Assembly (NCBI GenBank): GCA_949130495.1
Contig: OX422221.1
Coordinates: forward strand, 482,519,159 to 482,583,158
Source of the DNA: Sambucus nigra
Taxonomy: Eukaryota; Streptophyta; Magnoliopsida; Dipsacales; Adoxaceae
DNA: 64,000 nucleotides
Direction of reading: 5' to 3'
The position numbers and the translations under genes were made by a program. Under the pieces are notes generated by a model. It ran no database searches and was not told the DNA's origin. It was given only the letters and a program-made list of their open reading frames with translations. This document shows positions 34,203-45,478 of this stretch, piece by piece (position 1 is the stretch's first letter; every line of letters starts with the position of its first letter).

Positions 34203-36545
34203 TGTAACACCCCGTGTTTTTATTTATTATTTAATTAATTAATTGGAATTTTTGAGAGAAATAAATTTTTGAATTTAATAATATTTATTGGCTAAGTATG
34301 TTGGTTATGATTTTAGAAGAACAAAACTTCATGCGGAATTAAAATCGGAGTTAAAACGGATTTTATATTGATTTTACAATATTTTTACCTTATGGCATTT
34401 TTTGGACAAACTGTCAGTTTTCGGGGTGATCGATCGATCGACTGGGGGGTAGATCGATCGATCCTACCGGAAAACGAGCGCTGCAAGCTGCTTTTTTTTA
34501 AGAGTTTGTGTAGGATTAGGACTCCTAATCACTATATAACCTTGTTAATCCGTAGGAGGACTTTTCATAATCACTTTTTCTCCAGTTTTTCACTAGAGAA
34601 CACTTCCAAATATTTTTCCTCTCACTCATAATCATCAACCTTCAACAAAATCAAGTTTTTGTCACAAGTTTTGGCACAAGTTTTTGAAGGCTTAATTGGG
34701 GTTTAATCAAGATCGTTCAAGAACACTCCTTTTCTAATTTTTCAAGAGGAATCCAGATTTCTAATCAGATTTTCAACACGATCTTTACAGGTATGAATAC
34801 TCTATTCTTTTCCTTTAGTATTATGCGTTTTAAGTGTCACCTAAACACTTAATTACATATTTTTCTTAAAAATAATTTGTAACTTATTAGAAAAAGTGGA
34901 TACTAATTATGGGGCTGTTTTTTAAAAAAAATATATTAAAATTAATCTGAATAATATTCATAACCCTTTGGGTACGTAGGATTCATGAGTGATTTTGGGT
35001 TTTATTGGTGTAGGTTTGCATGTAGAAAAAAACCCTAGTTTTAAAATAAATAATTTTTGGGTGCGTATAACTCATGTAATACATGTAGAGATAATAAAAT
35101 TTGGTTTTTGATAAATACATGATGAAAACTTGGTATATTTAATTTAAAATAACTAAATGAGTCTAATTGGGTATTGTTGACGAGGTGATAATTAAATTAC
35201 AGAATTAATTGAATTGGAATATCATGTGTAATTTTATATATTGATTAATTACTGCTTGTTTGTGTGACTTGTTAGTATTATGATGTTGCCTTTGTGACGA
35301 CGGGTTGTTGGGTATTATTTCTCTTCCTATATTTTAGAATGCCTCTAGGTATGGGACTAGTGGGTATGTCTTTTGATGATTTACGCCTTCTAGTTATGGG
35401 ACTAGTGAGGGTAGATTATCGCGTTTTTATCATCATGAGGGTGGGCTGATTTTTATTACTTTATCGTCGTTACGGTAGTCTAAGTACGAGACTAAATTAA
35501 GATTTATATTAGAAAATCCTCTTATACATAGGATATGACGTATTGATAACTTGGGGACCCTTAGTTATGGGACTAAGGGATACTTTTGAGCATCTCACAT
35601 CGATTAAAAAGGGTGGGGTGATTATAAATTGAGAACTTAAGAATTAATGCCTAAGATAAAAACGGGTATTAAAATTTGTGGCGACATAATGTGTCAAGGC
35701 CGACAGTTTAAACGGATCAGAGGACGATTTATGTCGTGTCGTGTGTGGAACCTTGTTATGTGTCGGGGCCGACAGTTTAAACGGGTCAGAGGACGGTTGA
35801 CATGGGGAAGTGTGACACTTTAATAAAAAGTGAGAACGATAATAAAAATTGGTTAATTAATTAAATTAACATCGTGGGACTTGGGAATTTAAAATCATAT
35901 TGGTGTGCCTTTATAAATGGGGATTTTTGCGGGTAGTTAGTAGATCATAGTTATCGCGTTTAATTATCCCGTTTAATTTAAAATATTCTATTGTGATATT
36001 TATTGCGTATAATGCTACTATCTGGATTCAAGGATCCTATTTGAGGAGAGTAGTGTGTATTCTTGCTCGGGGCTTTGGCTCTGACCCATGCGTTGACTAA
36101 TATTTTTCAGGATTAGAATTGGAGAAAGTTTATCGGAGTTATCATTTGAAGGTGCAGCTAGAGCTGATTTACTTTATCATTTTCTTTTAGTTTAGACTTT
36201 CTTTTCCAGTCGTATTTTATTATAAGACTTCATTGGAGTTTTATTGGGCCATTCGGTTCCAAAGTTGTTTAAAGGATTTATATTGGATTATTCAGATCTT
36301 TATTATTCAGGTTTTATTTAACCATTATTGGAGATTGGATTTTTTGGAGTTAGCATGTGATGGATCTTTTATCGCTTAGTTATTTGTGATTATTTGATAT
36401 TGATTCAATTATTTATCTTATGGACTAATTATTTATGTCTCATATCTGTCTCATGCTAAGAATGATGTTTTATTTAGTTCACGCCCGGCATAGTTCGGCG
36501 GCGGTGGCTGGCCACCCCGTCTGTCGAATTTTGCGGGGTGTGACA
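34203..36545 (+). mobile_element. 3' LTR of the non-autonomous element
   Basis: Parallel to the 5' LTR, with a GATCGATCGATCGACT cluster at 34429-34471 and a TATATAA box at 34533-34539. Near 36230-36260 it contains about 30 bases (around TTATTGGGCCATTCGG) that the 5' LTR lacks. Confidence 0.92.
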
Positions 36546-36800
36546 AAGGTCAAACATAAAAGAGGTCATGACGAATAAATAAAAGAAAATATATTAGAAT
36601 GAAGTGTTAAGACTATACCAATATGGAGAGGGAACACCAATATCGAGCGTTATTACAGGACTTATCACTCTCATTAGAGTGAAATTCCTAATCACCTTTT
36701 ATAAAGACGAACTAGTTTTTCCAACTGTGGTTAGTCATTTGCATGACTTTCACCATCTTCTGGCCACACTTATAAGGAGAAAAATTGTAATACCAATTAT
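36546..36800 (-). pseudogene. Fragment P, end of exon 1 and intron 1 donor
   Basis: On the minus strand this matches the end of exon 1 in fragment Q (a decayed version of the YYHLFPRKYDLKMVKVVHTS region). It ends at CATATTG|GTATAG (36619/36618), the same splice donor as in fragment Q and the counterpart of the Tat-1 donor at 16326/16325. Confidence 0.6.
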
Positions 36801-37997
36801 AAGAGGGTAGTTTAGATAAGATGGAGGCGTAACCTCTTTTGAGTATGGTAATAATAAGTTAACTAGCAACACCTTAGATTAATGATAAGACATGCAAACA
36901 CAAACTTAATGAAGATAAACTCAGTTTAAACTCACAAATCTCTCGTGTATAACTCAGAAGATAGTAATGAACGTAGAAGTAACTTAGCTAGAGGGAGAGA
37001 GAAGTAAGCACCCTAGATACACCTTAGTAGGCAGGCAAACACCCTCAAGAATGTCTGTCACGTATTAAAATCTTCGTAATCAATGACAATGGTGAGTGAA
37101 TAAGACCTCTGGTTTGTAATAACTCTCTCCGATGTGTATTCTCTCTAATAATAACTTCTTAAACTCTCATAAGATCATTCTCTCCTCAGGGGTGGTTGGG
37201 GTCCTTAAATAGCCCCCATACCATCCCCAAGGCAACTCAATCATTAAAGACTATGAAAGACATCCCTCATACTTTATGTCACAATATTAAATGCATGATG
37301 CACTAGTTATCTCCACATCATAAACATTAAATGCCAAGACATGCCTTTTGCCTAACCACGGTGTGTCACGGGGCTGTTGTCACAGAGGTGGCTCACCAAC
37401 TGTCTGACAGCCCCAAATACCACGATGGTTTACTCAAGTGTCGATCTGACACTGTTTAGCTGGTTAGTGACATCATATAAAGTACATGTGACATTAAGTA
37501 CAGGATTGTTTGGCTCTCAACTCAACGCCCGATGGAACTCCAAGATGCTCCGTCCGAGGTTCCACGACCAGGGTCCTTAGATGTTTTACCAGGTGTATCT
37601 AAGATGGCCAGGACAATCCCTAAGGGTGCCTCACTTCTCAATCCTCCAAACCAATTCCCTCTAAAGTTCCCACGGCGAGGTCATTCGATAGAGCATGAAA
37701 GCTCTCTCAGGCCCTGCCAAGCCTGGTCTCTCGCGAGTACCGTTTGACCTCACACTAAAACTCGTTATTATTATCGTTACATCAATACAACCGTTATACC
37801 TTACAGTCAATATAAAAAAAGATACAATATAACTAACATAACAAGCTAAAGTATGAGTTATCACGCTAAGCTGCCTCATTGGGTTGCCACACTGAGTTGC
37901 CACGCTTGAGCTACCTCGGTTGCTTAATCCCAAACACTTTTGCTAATTAGGGAATTATCCCTAATATCAGGATTAGCTTCGATCCCCCTCTACACCT
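36801..37997. mobile_element. 1.2 kb insertion of unknown class in fragment P
   Basis: Comparison with fragment Q (40490-40530) shows that this segment is extra. It is flanked by ATTAT on both sides, or by a 9-base near-duplication (ACCAATTAT and ACCTATTAT). Left end AAGAGGG and right end CCCTCT(ACACCT) are weakly inverted. A 9-base duplication would suggest a Mutator-like element and a 5-base one a degenerate LTR; neither can be settled. No gene-like frame is present. Confidence 0.55.
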
Positions 37998-39306
37998 ATT
38001 ATATTTTTAATTATCTTTTACGTCATATACCAACCAGTAGATGTCACCGATCAGGTCAAAATCGATGTGGAGCTTCCTATACACCATAGACCTAAGGATA
38101 GATATATAGGCATTTGGAGGGAGCTGAGTAGGGGTCTCACTATAACCCTTTAGAATTGATCTGATGATGGGGTGAAGGGGAAGCCAAACTAGGAAGAAAA
38201 TCTCATCGGCATTAGGCTGATCATAGACCTTGTTGTCATAGTCCAATAACTGCGTAGAGATACTTATGGAGATGGTATATATGTCCTTCAGGTCCTCCAG
38301 CTCGTCCTTTAGGATATCACTGTCATGATATGAAGCATCAGTGGTGGCTAGATCCCAAGAGTCAGAGGACCTAAATGGGACCTTATCAGTAAGGGGTACC
38401 ACAACAAGAGATGTGAAGGCCATTTAGTTAGTAGGCACAATACGAGGAAGGGAGGAGTCCAAGTCAATCACAGACATGGATACGATGTTAATAAATTTTT
38501 CACCAACAATGGGACGATCCATCACAGTGGTATTTGCAGCAGTGGGAGACTCAAGTCTATCATCTAGGGGTTATAGGTAAGACCCTATGGATGAGGCAGT
38601 AGTAAGGATGCATCTAGGGTGTCCTGGCTCATCCTTAGGTCGGATAACCTAAAGAGGTATAGGTAATGTCAGTTCTATAATTCCCATGAAAGATAATTTT
38701 AAGTCAGCCAAATAATCGAACCACCTCTTGATATGGGGTTGGTAATAAATTAATTGGGTAAGATCAGAAAGAAGGGGAAAGGGCAATTTGGGGAAACGAT
38801 GCTAACTTCACTGATAAAAAAATCGAAAAAGATCAAAACCCTAAAATGTTTGAAAACATAGGTCAACCAACTCAATGGTCACCTAAATACTAACTCTCCT
38901 CCGATCAATCAACAAGTACCAACCAACAAAGTAACCATAACGAGAGAGAGAAGGCGAATATGGATGAGAATGAAGGTTTACATGAAAAGCCCTAAAATGT
39001 AAAGAAAAGAGAGGGGCGAACCTGAAAACCCTAACGAATTTTTTAAGAAAACTGGAAGTGCCTTAAATTCGAATAAAATCTTAGAAGGATCATTAGTTAT
39101 AACAGAGATGAAGGGGATTTTGGCGCTGAAGAAGATGAAAGTTTTGGGTTCTCACTGTAAAATGCTTGCACTAGATGAAAATGATGGGGAAAAGGTAAAT
39201 GTTTGGATTAAACTCGTACTTATATTTTTAAAATGGATATAGTCACTAATTTATAAGTGGGGGCACATAACGTCATGCTTTGGTAACATAAGTGACTCTT
39301 GGGGGC
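37998..39306 (-). pseudogene. Fragment P, exon 1 of a Tat-type antisense gene
   Basis: A 138-codon frame remains at 38423-38007 on the minus strand, with NADEIFFLVWLPLHPIIRSI and PTQLPPNAYISILRSMVY. These are the hallmark blocks of the 'putative gypsy type transposon' family (LPLHPF...L.PNSW...) and correspond to FPPNPLCLEF and PAKIAPNSWRIINGV in Tat-1. Upstream, to the right, is decayed 5' sequence. At the right edge ACTCTTGGGGGCT (about 39296-39307) looks like a polypurine tract in plus orientation. Non-functional. Confidence 0.65.
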
Positions 39307-40290
39307 TGGAACACGCCATCCCAAGCATGCACGTCATAATGACGCGTAACAAATTTCCTCAATCTTGACACACGTCTAAGTTACCTTTTGTTGGAAATTT
39401 TATAATTGGCAATCTGGTCGACACACGTTAAAAATATTTAGGTATGATCAAAACTCCAAAGGACGATGATATTCTTGTATTAACACTTCAGGCATTCAAT
39501 CCAACTAGTAAATGCTTAGAAGATCCAACACCTCGAAGAATATTCAATAAGTCCCAGTCATGAGTAAAGTCTTAGGTACTATTGTTATACCTAAATTATG
39601 GGACAAATTTTTAGCAACTCAAAAGATGACATGCATCCCCATTGAGGGAAGAGAGAGAGAGGACTCATCATCTGCTTCGCTATGTATAATGAGGTTGGCT
39701 TAGGTCTAAGGTGTTAGGATCATTTATATCCTTGCCTATTTGAATACCACTACTTAACATCATTAAGGGAAATAAGTACTAGAGGATAAGATAACGTCAA
39801 CAAGCACTTACATCATGTGCACAAGTGGATAATAATAAAATACCCATGCCCATGCGTGGATAACAACCTCCTGAATATCCTCCCAATTTCTATAAAAGGT
39901 TCACTTTCCCAATCGAAAAGGGTATGACACATGTCCTACTGTGCTCTCTATCTTATTCTCACCTTTTGTCATAATATAAAATACCATATAATCCCTCGTT
40001 GAATGGGATAGAGAGTTACTTTTTCCTACGATTGTACTGTCAAAACTCTGGAGTGAACTTGAGAGTGATCAATAATTTTTCATCCATGGCTTTTACCTAT
40101 TAAAATCGATATAATCATAATGACACATGTAGACATAGGAGCCATTTTGGGCGGAATTGCATAAACTCGATTTCCATCCTTTTTTCTCATCATTTCTCTA
40201 ATACTTTCTCTAGATCATTATAACTTCAATTTATATATTTTTATATGTTATAGTTTAAAATTAGTGTAATCAAACTAAGACCTTAATACA
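39307..40290 (+). mobile_element. Decayed Tat-type LTR belonging to fragment P (approximate)
   Basis: It starts after the polypurine-like CTTGGGGGC. Near its end ACATGTAGACATAGGAGCC...GGCGGAATTGCATAAACTC parallels the Tat LTR block GTGGACGTAGGCTTTATTCATAGCC and the corresponding block in fragment Q. Both boundaries are approximate. Confidence 0.45.
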
Positions 40291-40299
40291 TACACCAGT

Positions 40300-41790
40300 T
40301 TTATATGATAATATAAACTATATACCGATATGATCTAGCCCACTCCAGTCGCGAGGGACACTACAAGATCTATTCTTCTCGTCATAATAAAATTCCCAAT
40401 CGCCTATAATGTAGACAAATCGATTCTTCCAACTATGATTGCTCGTATGAACAACCTTTACCATCTTCAGATCGTACTTTCGAGGGAAAAGATGATAATA
40501 CCCATTAGCCTTGGCATTATCTTTCACACCATACACAATCTAAAAATGCCCCCAGTCAGGTCAAAACCATTATGGGCGTAGAAGTAATCCATTTACCATA
40601 AAATGGACCTATAAATGTTTGGTGGAAGCTGTGTTGGAGACATTCTATAACCTTTTAGAATATACCTTATGATCAAGTGAAGGGGAAACCAAGCTAAGAA
40701 ACATATCTCATCGGCATTGGGACAATCATAGACTCTTTCTTCAAAGTCTAGCAATCTCAATAAAACACTTAGGAGAATATAATATGTGTCCCTCAATTCT
40801 TCTAATTCATCGTCAGTGATATCACAACCATAGTTTTAGACATCGTTGTTGGTTGGATCCCAAGAGTCAGATCTACCTAATGTACTCTCCTTACTGAGAG
40901 CTATGACCACAAGAGATGTGAAAGCTTTGGACTTTCAGGCACAGCTCTTTTAAAGGAGGCGTATAAGTCTATGATAGGGACATCGAACACTATTTTTACG
41001 AGTCTCTCACCACTTATAAGGTGGTTCGATTCAGTAATACCTATATTTTTTTACAATCCATGAGAACTCTGCTCCACAACTGGGAGTTGTGGTGTAGAAC
41101 CTGCAAAAGAGGCTATTGTAGGAGTGTGTTTAGGTTGAACAAATTCTTCTTCGGGACAAATAACCTAGAAAGCGTTGTGCAGGGAACGTTTTCTCTAATA
41201 TATCCAAATACTCCAACCACCTCTGGATGTGAGGCTCATAACTCATGAAAATAATGCAATTGGGATGTAAGACGAAGCCCATTAGAGGTAAACAAGTACT
41301 TGGTGTCTGTTCGGTCTTAAAAATCAAGGGTTTTACCAAAAGAAAACTATAGAACACCTAGAAGGTCCTAAAAGATATAAAAATAGAAAATTCTATGCCA
41401 ACCAACTAAATGGACACCTAAAAAAGCATAATTCCCCAATTAAAGGATAAATCAGTAATACCAGTAACAAATCGATGCTCAATAGAAAAGAAATTGCAGA
41501 AAATGCTCAAATCGAAACCTTTGAAGTGAGACGACACACCTGAAATCCTAAAAAGAATTAAAGAAGATTGTACAATGCTCAAACTTCACCAATAGATGGA
41601 GGAAAGATATACAGGCTTACCGAAAAAGGTTTTCGAATAAAAAATGGAGGAAGGGAATAGTTTTTGCTAGAGAAGATGGGATTTCAGGAATGGAGGTAAT
41701 TTTCGCTCTTTAAAGAGATCGTGTATGGGATAATTGAATTGAAAAGTTTGAAACAGTTTGAAATTGGGGCTTTTATACTTTTTAGGCGGT
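40300..41790 (-). pseudogene. Fragment Q of a Tat-type antisense gene, exon 1
   Basis: On the minus strand, 40796-40593 holds FEERVYDCPNADEICFLAWF and PTQLPPNIYRSILW. 40536-40318 holds NGYYHLFPRKYDLKMVKVVH and WKNRFVYIIGDWEFYYDEK. Together they form a diverged copy of exon 1 with frameshifts. It ends at the donor CATATCG|GTATAG (40326/40325), as in fragment P. A minus-strand TATAAAAG (41771-41780 region) lies where an antisense promoter would be. The rest of the gene is absent, replaced on the left by the LTR of fragment P. Confidence 0.62.
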
Positions 41791-41829
41791 AATCATAACC
41801 CTTATTAAATACAACCCATAACGTCATGT

Positions 41830-42450
41830 CTAGAAAGGTGCACTGACGCAGCATAGAGTGACACAAACTGCCCAAAGCACACGTACTATAATTGTGCCAA
41901 ATTCCATCCTAAGCGTTTGACAAGTGGTAAATTCTTTTTCAAGCAAAAAAATACTAAGTGATTCTTCTCGATTCGTGTCGAGGAGATTCAGAGCGGACCA
42001 AAACTACGAAGGCTGGCCAAATTTCTAGTAAACATTTCACTCGCTCAATTTGCTCAGCGCATACCTAAAAGACATAATTCTTCAGAGATTTTACATATTT
42101 TAGTGGATCAGTTATATAATTCCATTAACAAATACTCCCACATGGATATTTAGGAGGCATGGAGTAACCTAAAGAGGGTCAGGCAACTAACCAACTATCC
42201 CACTGAGATAAAGAGAGAGCTATTTTGACATTCTTACTGTCAGTACAGAGAGACAAAATGATTGCACTATTCTGACATTAATTCTAAAAAGATAGCATGT
42301 GGACGTAGGCTCATTCTTGAGGGCTGAACCACGTAACTCTGTATGTAATTCCTTTTATTCTCACCTCTATCTCCATACATATATATTTATTAGTTAATTT
42401 ATTTATTTATTTATTTATTATCTCATATTGGATCTCAATTAGCTAAAATA
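41830..42450 (+). mobile_element. Decayed Tat-type LTR belonging to fragment Q (approximate)
   Basis: CATGTGGACGTAGGCTCATT...GGGCTGAACCACG (42297-42333) matches the Tat LTR block GTGGACGTAGGCTTTATTC...AGCCGAACCAC, and ATTTATTTATTTATT runs follow as in the Tat-1 LTR end. The left boundary is uncertain. Confidence 0.5.
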
Positions 42451-42906
42451 AAACTTTAAAATCAAATTTAGATGATAACAAATGGCATGATATTGGATAT
42501 AGTAATGGGAATTGAATAAATCATTATTAATTGTTTGGGTGGATAAATTGTTGATATTTAATTTAATAAATAATGATTAATTTGTATGGCGAGGGCGATT
42601 GATATTTTTTGATGTAATCTATAATATACCTCTAATACGATAGTATTAGCGGTTTTAATAGCATTTAATGCATTATCGGTTTTTCTTTTAAACTCAACCA
42701 TTCCTTTTAAACTCATCCATATCTATTAAACTTACCAAACGTTCATGAACCTTTGAACTCCAAACAATTTGTTCATTTTTCAATAATTTTCTCTACCCTT
42801 TGTCTATTCCTCGCCCTCTCCTTCGTTGTCCCTAGCTCCCTTATAAATCAAAGGGTAAATGTCTACAAACATTATACTAACAACAACAAAAAAGAAAAAC
42901 TTCACA
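42451..42906. other. AT-rich sequence, nothing recognised
   Basis: No open frame of note and no repeat structure beyond short A/T runs. Confidence 0.5.
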
Positions 42907-42981
42907 GTGATGTCAGTTGATGGAAAAATGAGCAAGGTCATGAAAGGTGTTCAACATGGAGCGTGCGATTATCTTCTTAAG
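42907..42981 (+). pseudogene. Fragment of a type-B response-regulator receiver domain
   Basis: A 25-codon stretch reads VMSVDGKMSKVMKGVQHGAC followed by DYLLK. It closely resembles the end of the receiver domain of plant type-B cytokinin response regulators (MSADG...VM.G..HGACDYL.KP), where the last Lys is the conserved receiver lysine. It is not flanked by the rest of the domain: the phosphoacceptor Asp region is absent upstream and the frame is lost after Lys. A short GGTCATGAAAG sequence is repeated just downstream. This is a gene fragment, probably carried here by a mobile element. Confidence 0.65.
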
Positions 42982-44320
42982 CAGGGTCATGAAAGATGCT
43001 TTTTTTTGTTATTACAGAACTTGAAGTAAAAAGACGATGAAGGTTTGCTAGTAATAATTCCTGGTGATAATATTATAAAGTTCATAGCGTTGCCATGTCC
43101 GTGTGAGCCTCCTCAACCCGAAAACATCATTATACATGTGCAGAAGCCGCCTAAGACAACCCAAATTGTTGTCCCTTTGTATTGATTTCACTACCATTTC
43201 ATTTAATTTATGTATATATTATTAGAGTTCAATCAAATTCTCCCTCTTTTGTTATGGTTTTCCTCTTTCCTCTCAAAGAAGATAAATGGATCAAGATCAT
43301 CATTGTTTTCCCACTTAAAATTGTTTGACCATTAAGTTAGCAGGGTAGAAAACTCACTCTGTCCCAAAACCATTTCAGGAGGTATGTTTTGAGACATTTT
43401 TTGTGTTTGCAACATGAATGGAATTTATATTTATGTTTCCAGTTTGTTTACTTTTCTATATGATTTTATTTCATGATCATATTGGACAGTTAATTGGATT
43501 ACATTTTAAAAAATGTATATGGAAGTCAGTTGGGTATGATTGTCAAATGCATTCCTTTCGAATACATGCATTGTTGATATGTGAAATTTCATGCGCTTCA
43601 TTTCACAGTGTAAAAGCAGTATTAATATATGATACTAAGTTCACGTCTTATAGAAATTAAATTATGAAGAGATAAAAACACATTATGAGGAGTTGTGCAT
43701 CGCCTCTTTCATGAGCAATATAAGCGTATCTTGAAAACAAGCCACGTGGGAATTACTGCTTCTTAAAAATGTTAGCGTAAGTACCGCTTTTTATTTATAA
43801 TAATTCTAAAAAAATATTACGCAGGGTTTCTTTATGACAAACTGAGACAAACGTATGAACTGTATTATTTGAACTGTTTAGAAGATGTTCAAATACTGTT
43901 TGGATGTTAACAACTGTTTTGTATTTCTACACTGAATTTATTAGAAAGAACTCCCCGAGTATAATTAGTTACATGATAGAGGAGATATATATTAGCTACT
44001 GAAATACACGGGATGGACCTATTCAACTGGGAGAAGTTACACGAGTTTAAAATTCAAACTTTATACTGTTAGTCGTTCCGAGAATGTTGGAGATTCAGAT
44101 GAAGAGTTCTGAGTTGATGTTGACTGGGTTTATATTTCAGAATGAAACCTTCAAGGAAAAACAATTGGTCTAAGAATGAAGAAACAAGGGGGGGGGGGGG
44201 GGGAGATTGTCTTGATTTTGACACATTCATTTTCGAGAAATAAGAATAAAGTGCATTTGTTTAAATGCGCAATAATAGCATATGTTCATCCTGGAAGGAA
44301 TCCAAACTACAGTGGGCTGA

Positions 44321-44399
<79 letters not shown>

Positions 44400-44560
44400 G
44401 TGAGGTTATGATTATATTATACGCTAAAAACAAGTGTTAATGGTTGTTTATGATATCATTGTCAATATGAAGATCGACTATTACTTAGGAGAGAATATTA
44501 AAATCCACGTTGAACTCAATATTAAGCCAATTGATTCTAGGTTTTAGTGAGCCATCTCTA
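42982..44560. other. Non-coding interval with gene-like scraps and microsatellites
   Basis: A 50-codon open stretch (about 43028-43187, ending in TTQIVVPLY and a stop) is preceded by an acceptor-like TTTTTGTTATTACAG; I do not recognise it. A G run lies at about 44190-44205. The rest is AT-rich and shows no gene. Confidence 0.4.
44321..44398. repeat. (ATT)26 microsatellite
   Basis: 78 bases of uninterrupted ATT. Poly-Tyr and poly-Ile frames across it are artefacts. Confidence 0.97.
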
Positions 44561-45288
44561 TCTCTTACTACTATAAAATGCAAAACAAGGCATTAATGCT
44601 ACTCACTAGAGAGCCTATCCACGTGGATACTCCTCCTCTTTATCTTCTTAAATCTATTCATCCCTCTCCATTCATGTTACACGCCGATTTATCTTCATTC
44701 ATTTAACCTAAATATTCACCCCTCTTTCAATAGCAATACCCCTCCGTCTTACTCTCCAAATAATATGAAGAGGAGAAGTCGCCGACACAAATGTAACTCA
44801 ACAACAAACTTCTTCTGCTATATAAATTTCATCCGGGGGTTGAACAAAACCCACCCAAGGTGAAGGTTAGTGTATGATCCAGGTTCACGGGTTTTCATAG
44901 AACACTCTAATAAAATGCTTTACAAGCAATTAAGTTCGACTATCCACATCATCCCTCCATCAATTGCTAGAGCAATACAGCAGGACGACCATTTATGGTT
45001 TTCAACTTCCATTGACCCTTCATATGAAACCACAATCACTGCGGAAAATAGGTTGGATAAATAAATGACGCCCATCCAGCTTATGGTTTTCCAACTTCCA
45101 TCGCCTGTTCGTATGAAACCACAAACATTGTCGAAAACAGGTTGCATAAAGAAATAACCTATATTCAATGGAAGTGGGTACTTATCTCCGTCCCATTCCC
45201 TTGAAACCCTCATCCTTCTCGCGCTTCATTAGGGGTTCTTCTAACTTATAGGTATCTATATTTAATACAATCCTTTTTATATGCACAG

Positions 45289-45478
45289 GCTCACTCATTT
45301 TGAACGAATGAAGGGAGGTTATAAAGGCCCCAAGCCAAAGAAGGAATTGGTGGTTGATTGGGTATCCAACAATGACGATGCCGTTCGGAGCTTACCTATC
45401 TGCGTGGGAGGGGTCTCTCTATTGGTTGTTCTCTTTAATCGCACCGTTTCAGGTATCATCCCTATTATTGATGCTCGC
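45289..45478 (+). pseudogene. Captured exon resembling CCB4 (cofactor assembly of complex C)
   Basis: After a good acceptor (TTTTTATATGCACAG) the frame reads GYKGPKPKKELVVDWVSNND then DAVRSLPICVGGVSLLVVLF and NRTVSGI. I recognise this as the N-terminal part of CCB4, a chloroplast thylakoid factor for haem attachment to cytochrome b6. YKGPKPK, DWVSNNDD.VRSLPI and VLFNRTVSG are the conserved blocks. Similarity fades after about 45478. The piece lies within Helitron boundaries, so it is a captured gene fragment and not a working gene. Recognition is from memory of the family and needs a search. Confidence 0.55.

Larger units (their letters stand above)
31291..36545 (+). mobile_element. Non-autonomous LTR retrotransposon with a 590-base interior
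   Basis: Two long LTRs (31291-33612 and 34203-36545) surround only 590 bases that hold a primer site and a polypurine tract but no coding region. The target duplication AAGGT is perfect (31286-31290 and 36546-36550), so the unit moved as it stands. LTRs starting TGTAACACCCCG and ending GGGTGTGACA, a tRNA-Met primer site and a TTTCGAGGACGAAATT motif before the polypurine tract point to a deletion derivative of a chromovirus-like gypsy element. The architecture is LARD/TRIM-like, with exceptionally long LTRs relative to the interior. It interrupts antisense fragment P. Confidence 0.93.

Noticed and set aside
37377..37933. Frames of 67-90 codons in the 1.2 kb insertion
   Set aside because: No domain, no codon pattern, and both strands equally open over a slightly GC-richer stretch.
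44176..44433. Frames ending in poly-Tyr or poly-Ile
   Set aside because: They are products of the (ATT)26 microsatellite.
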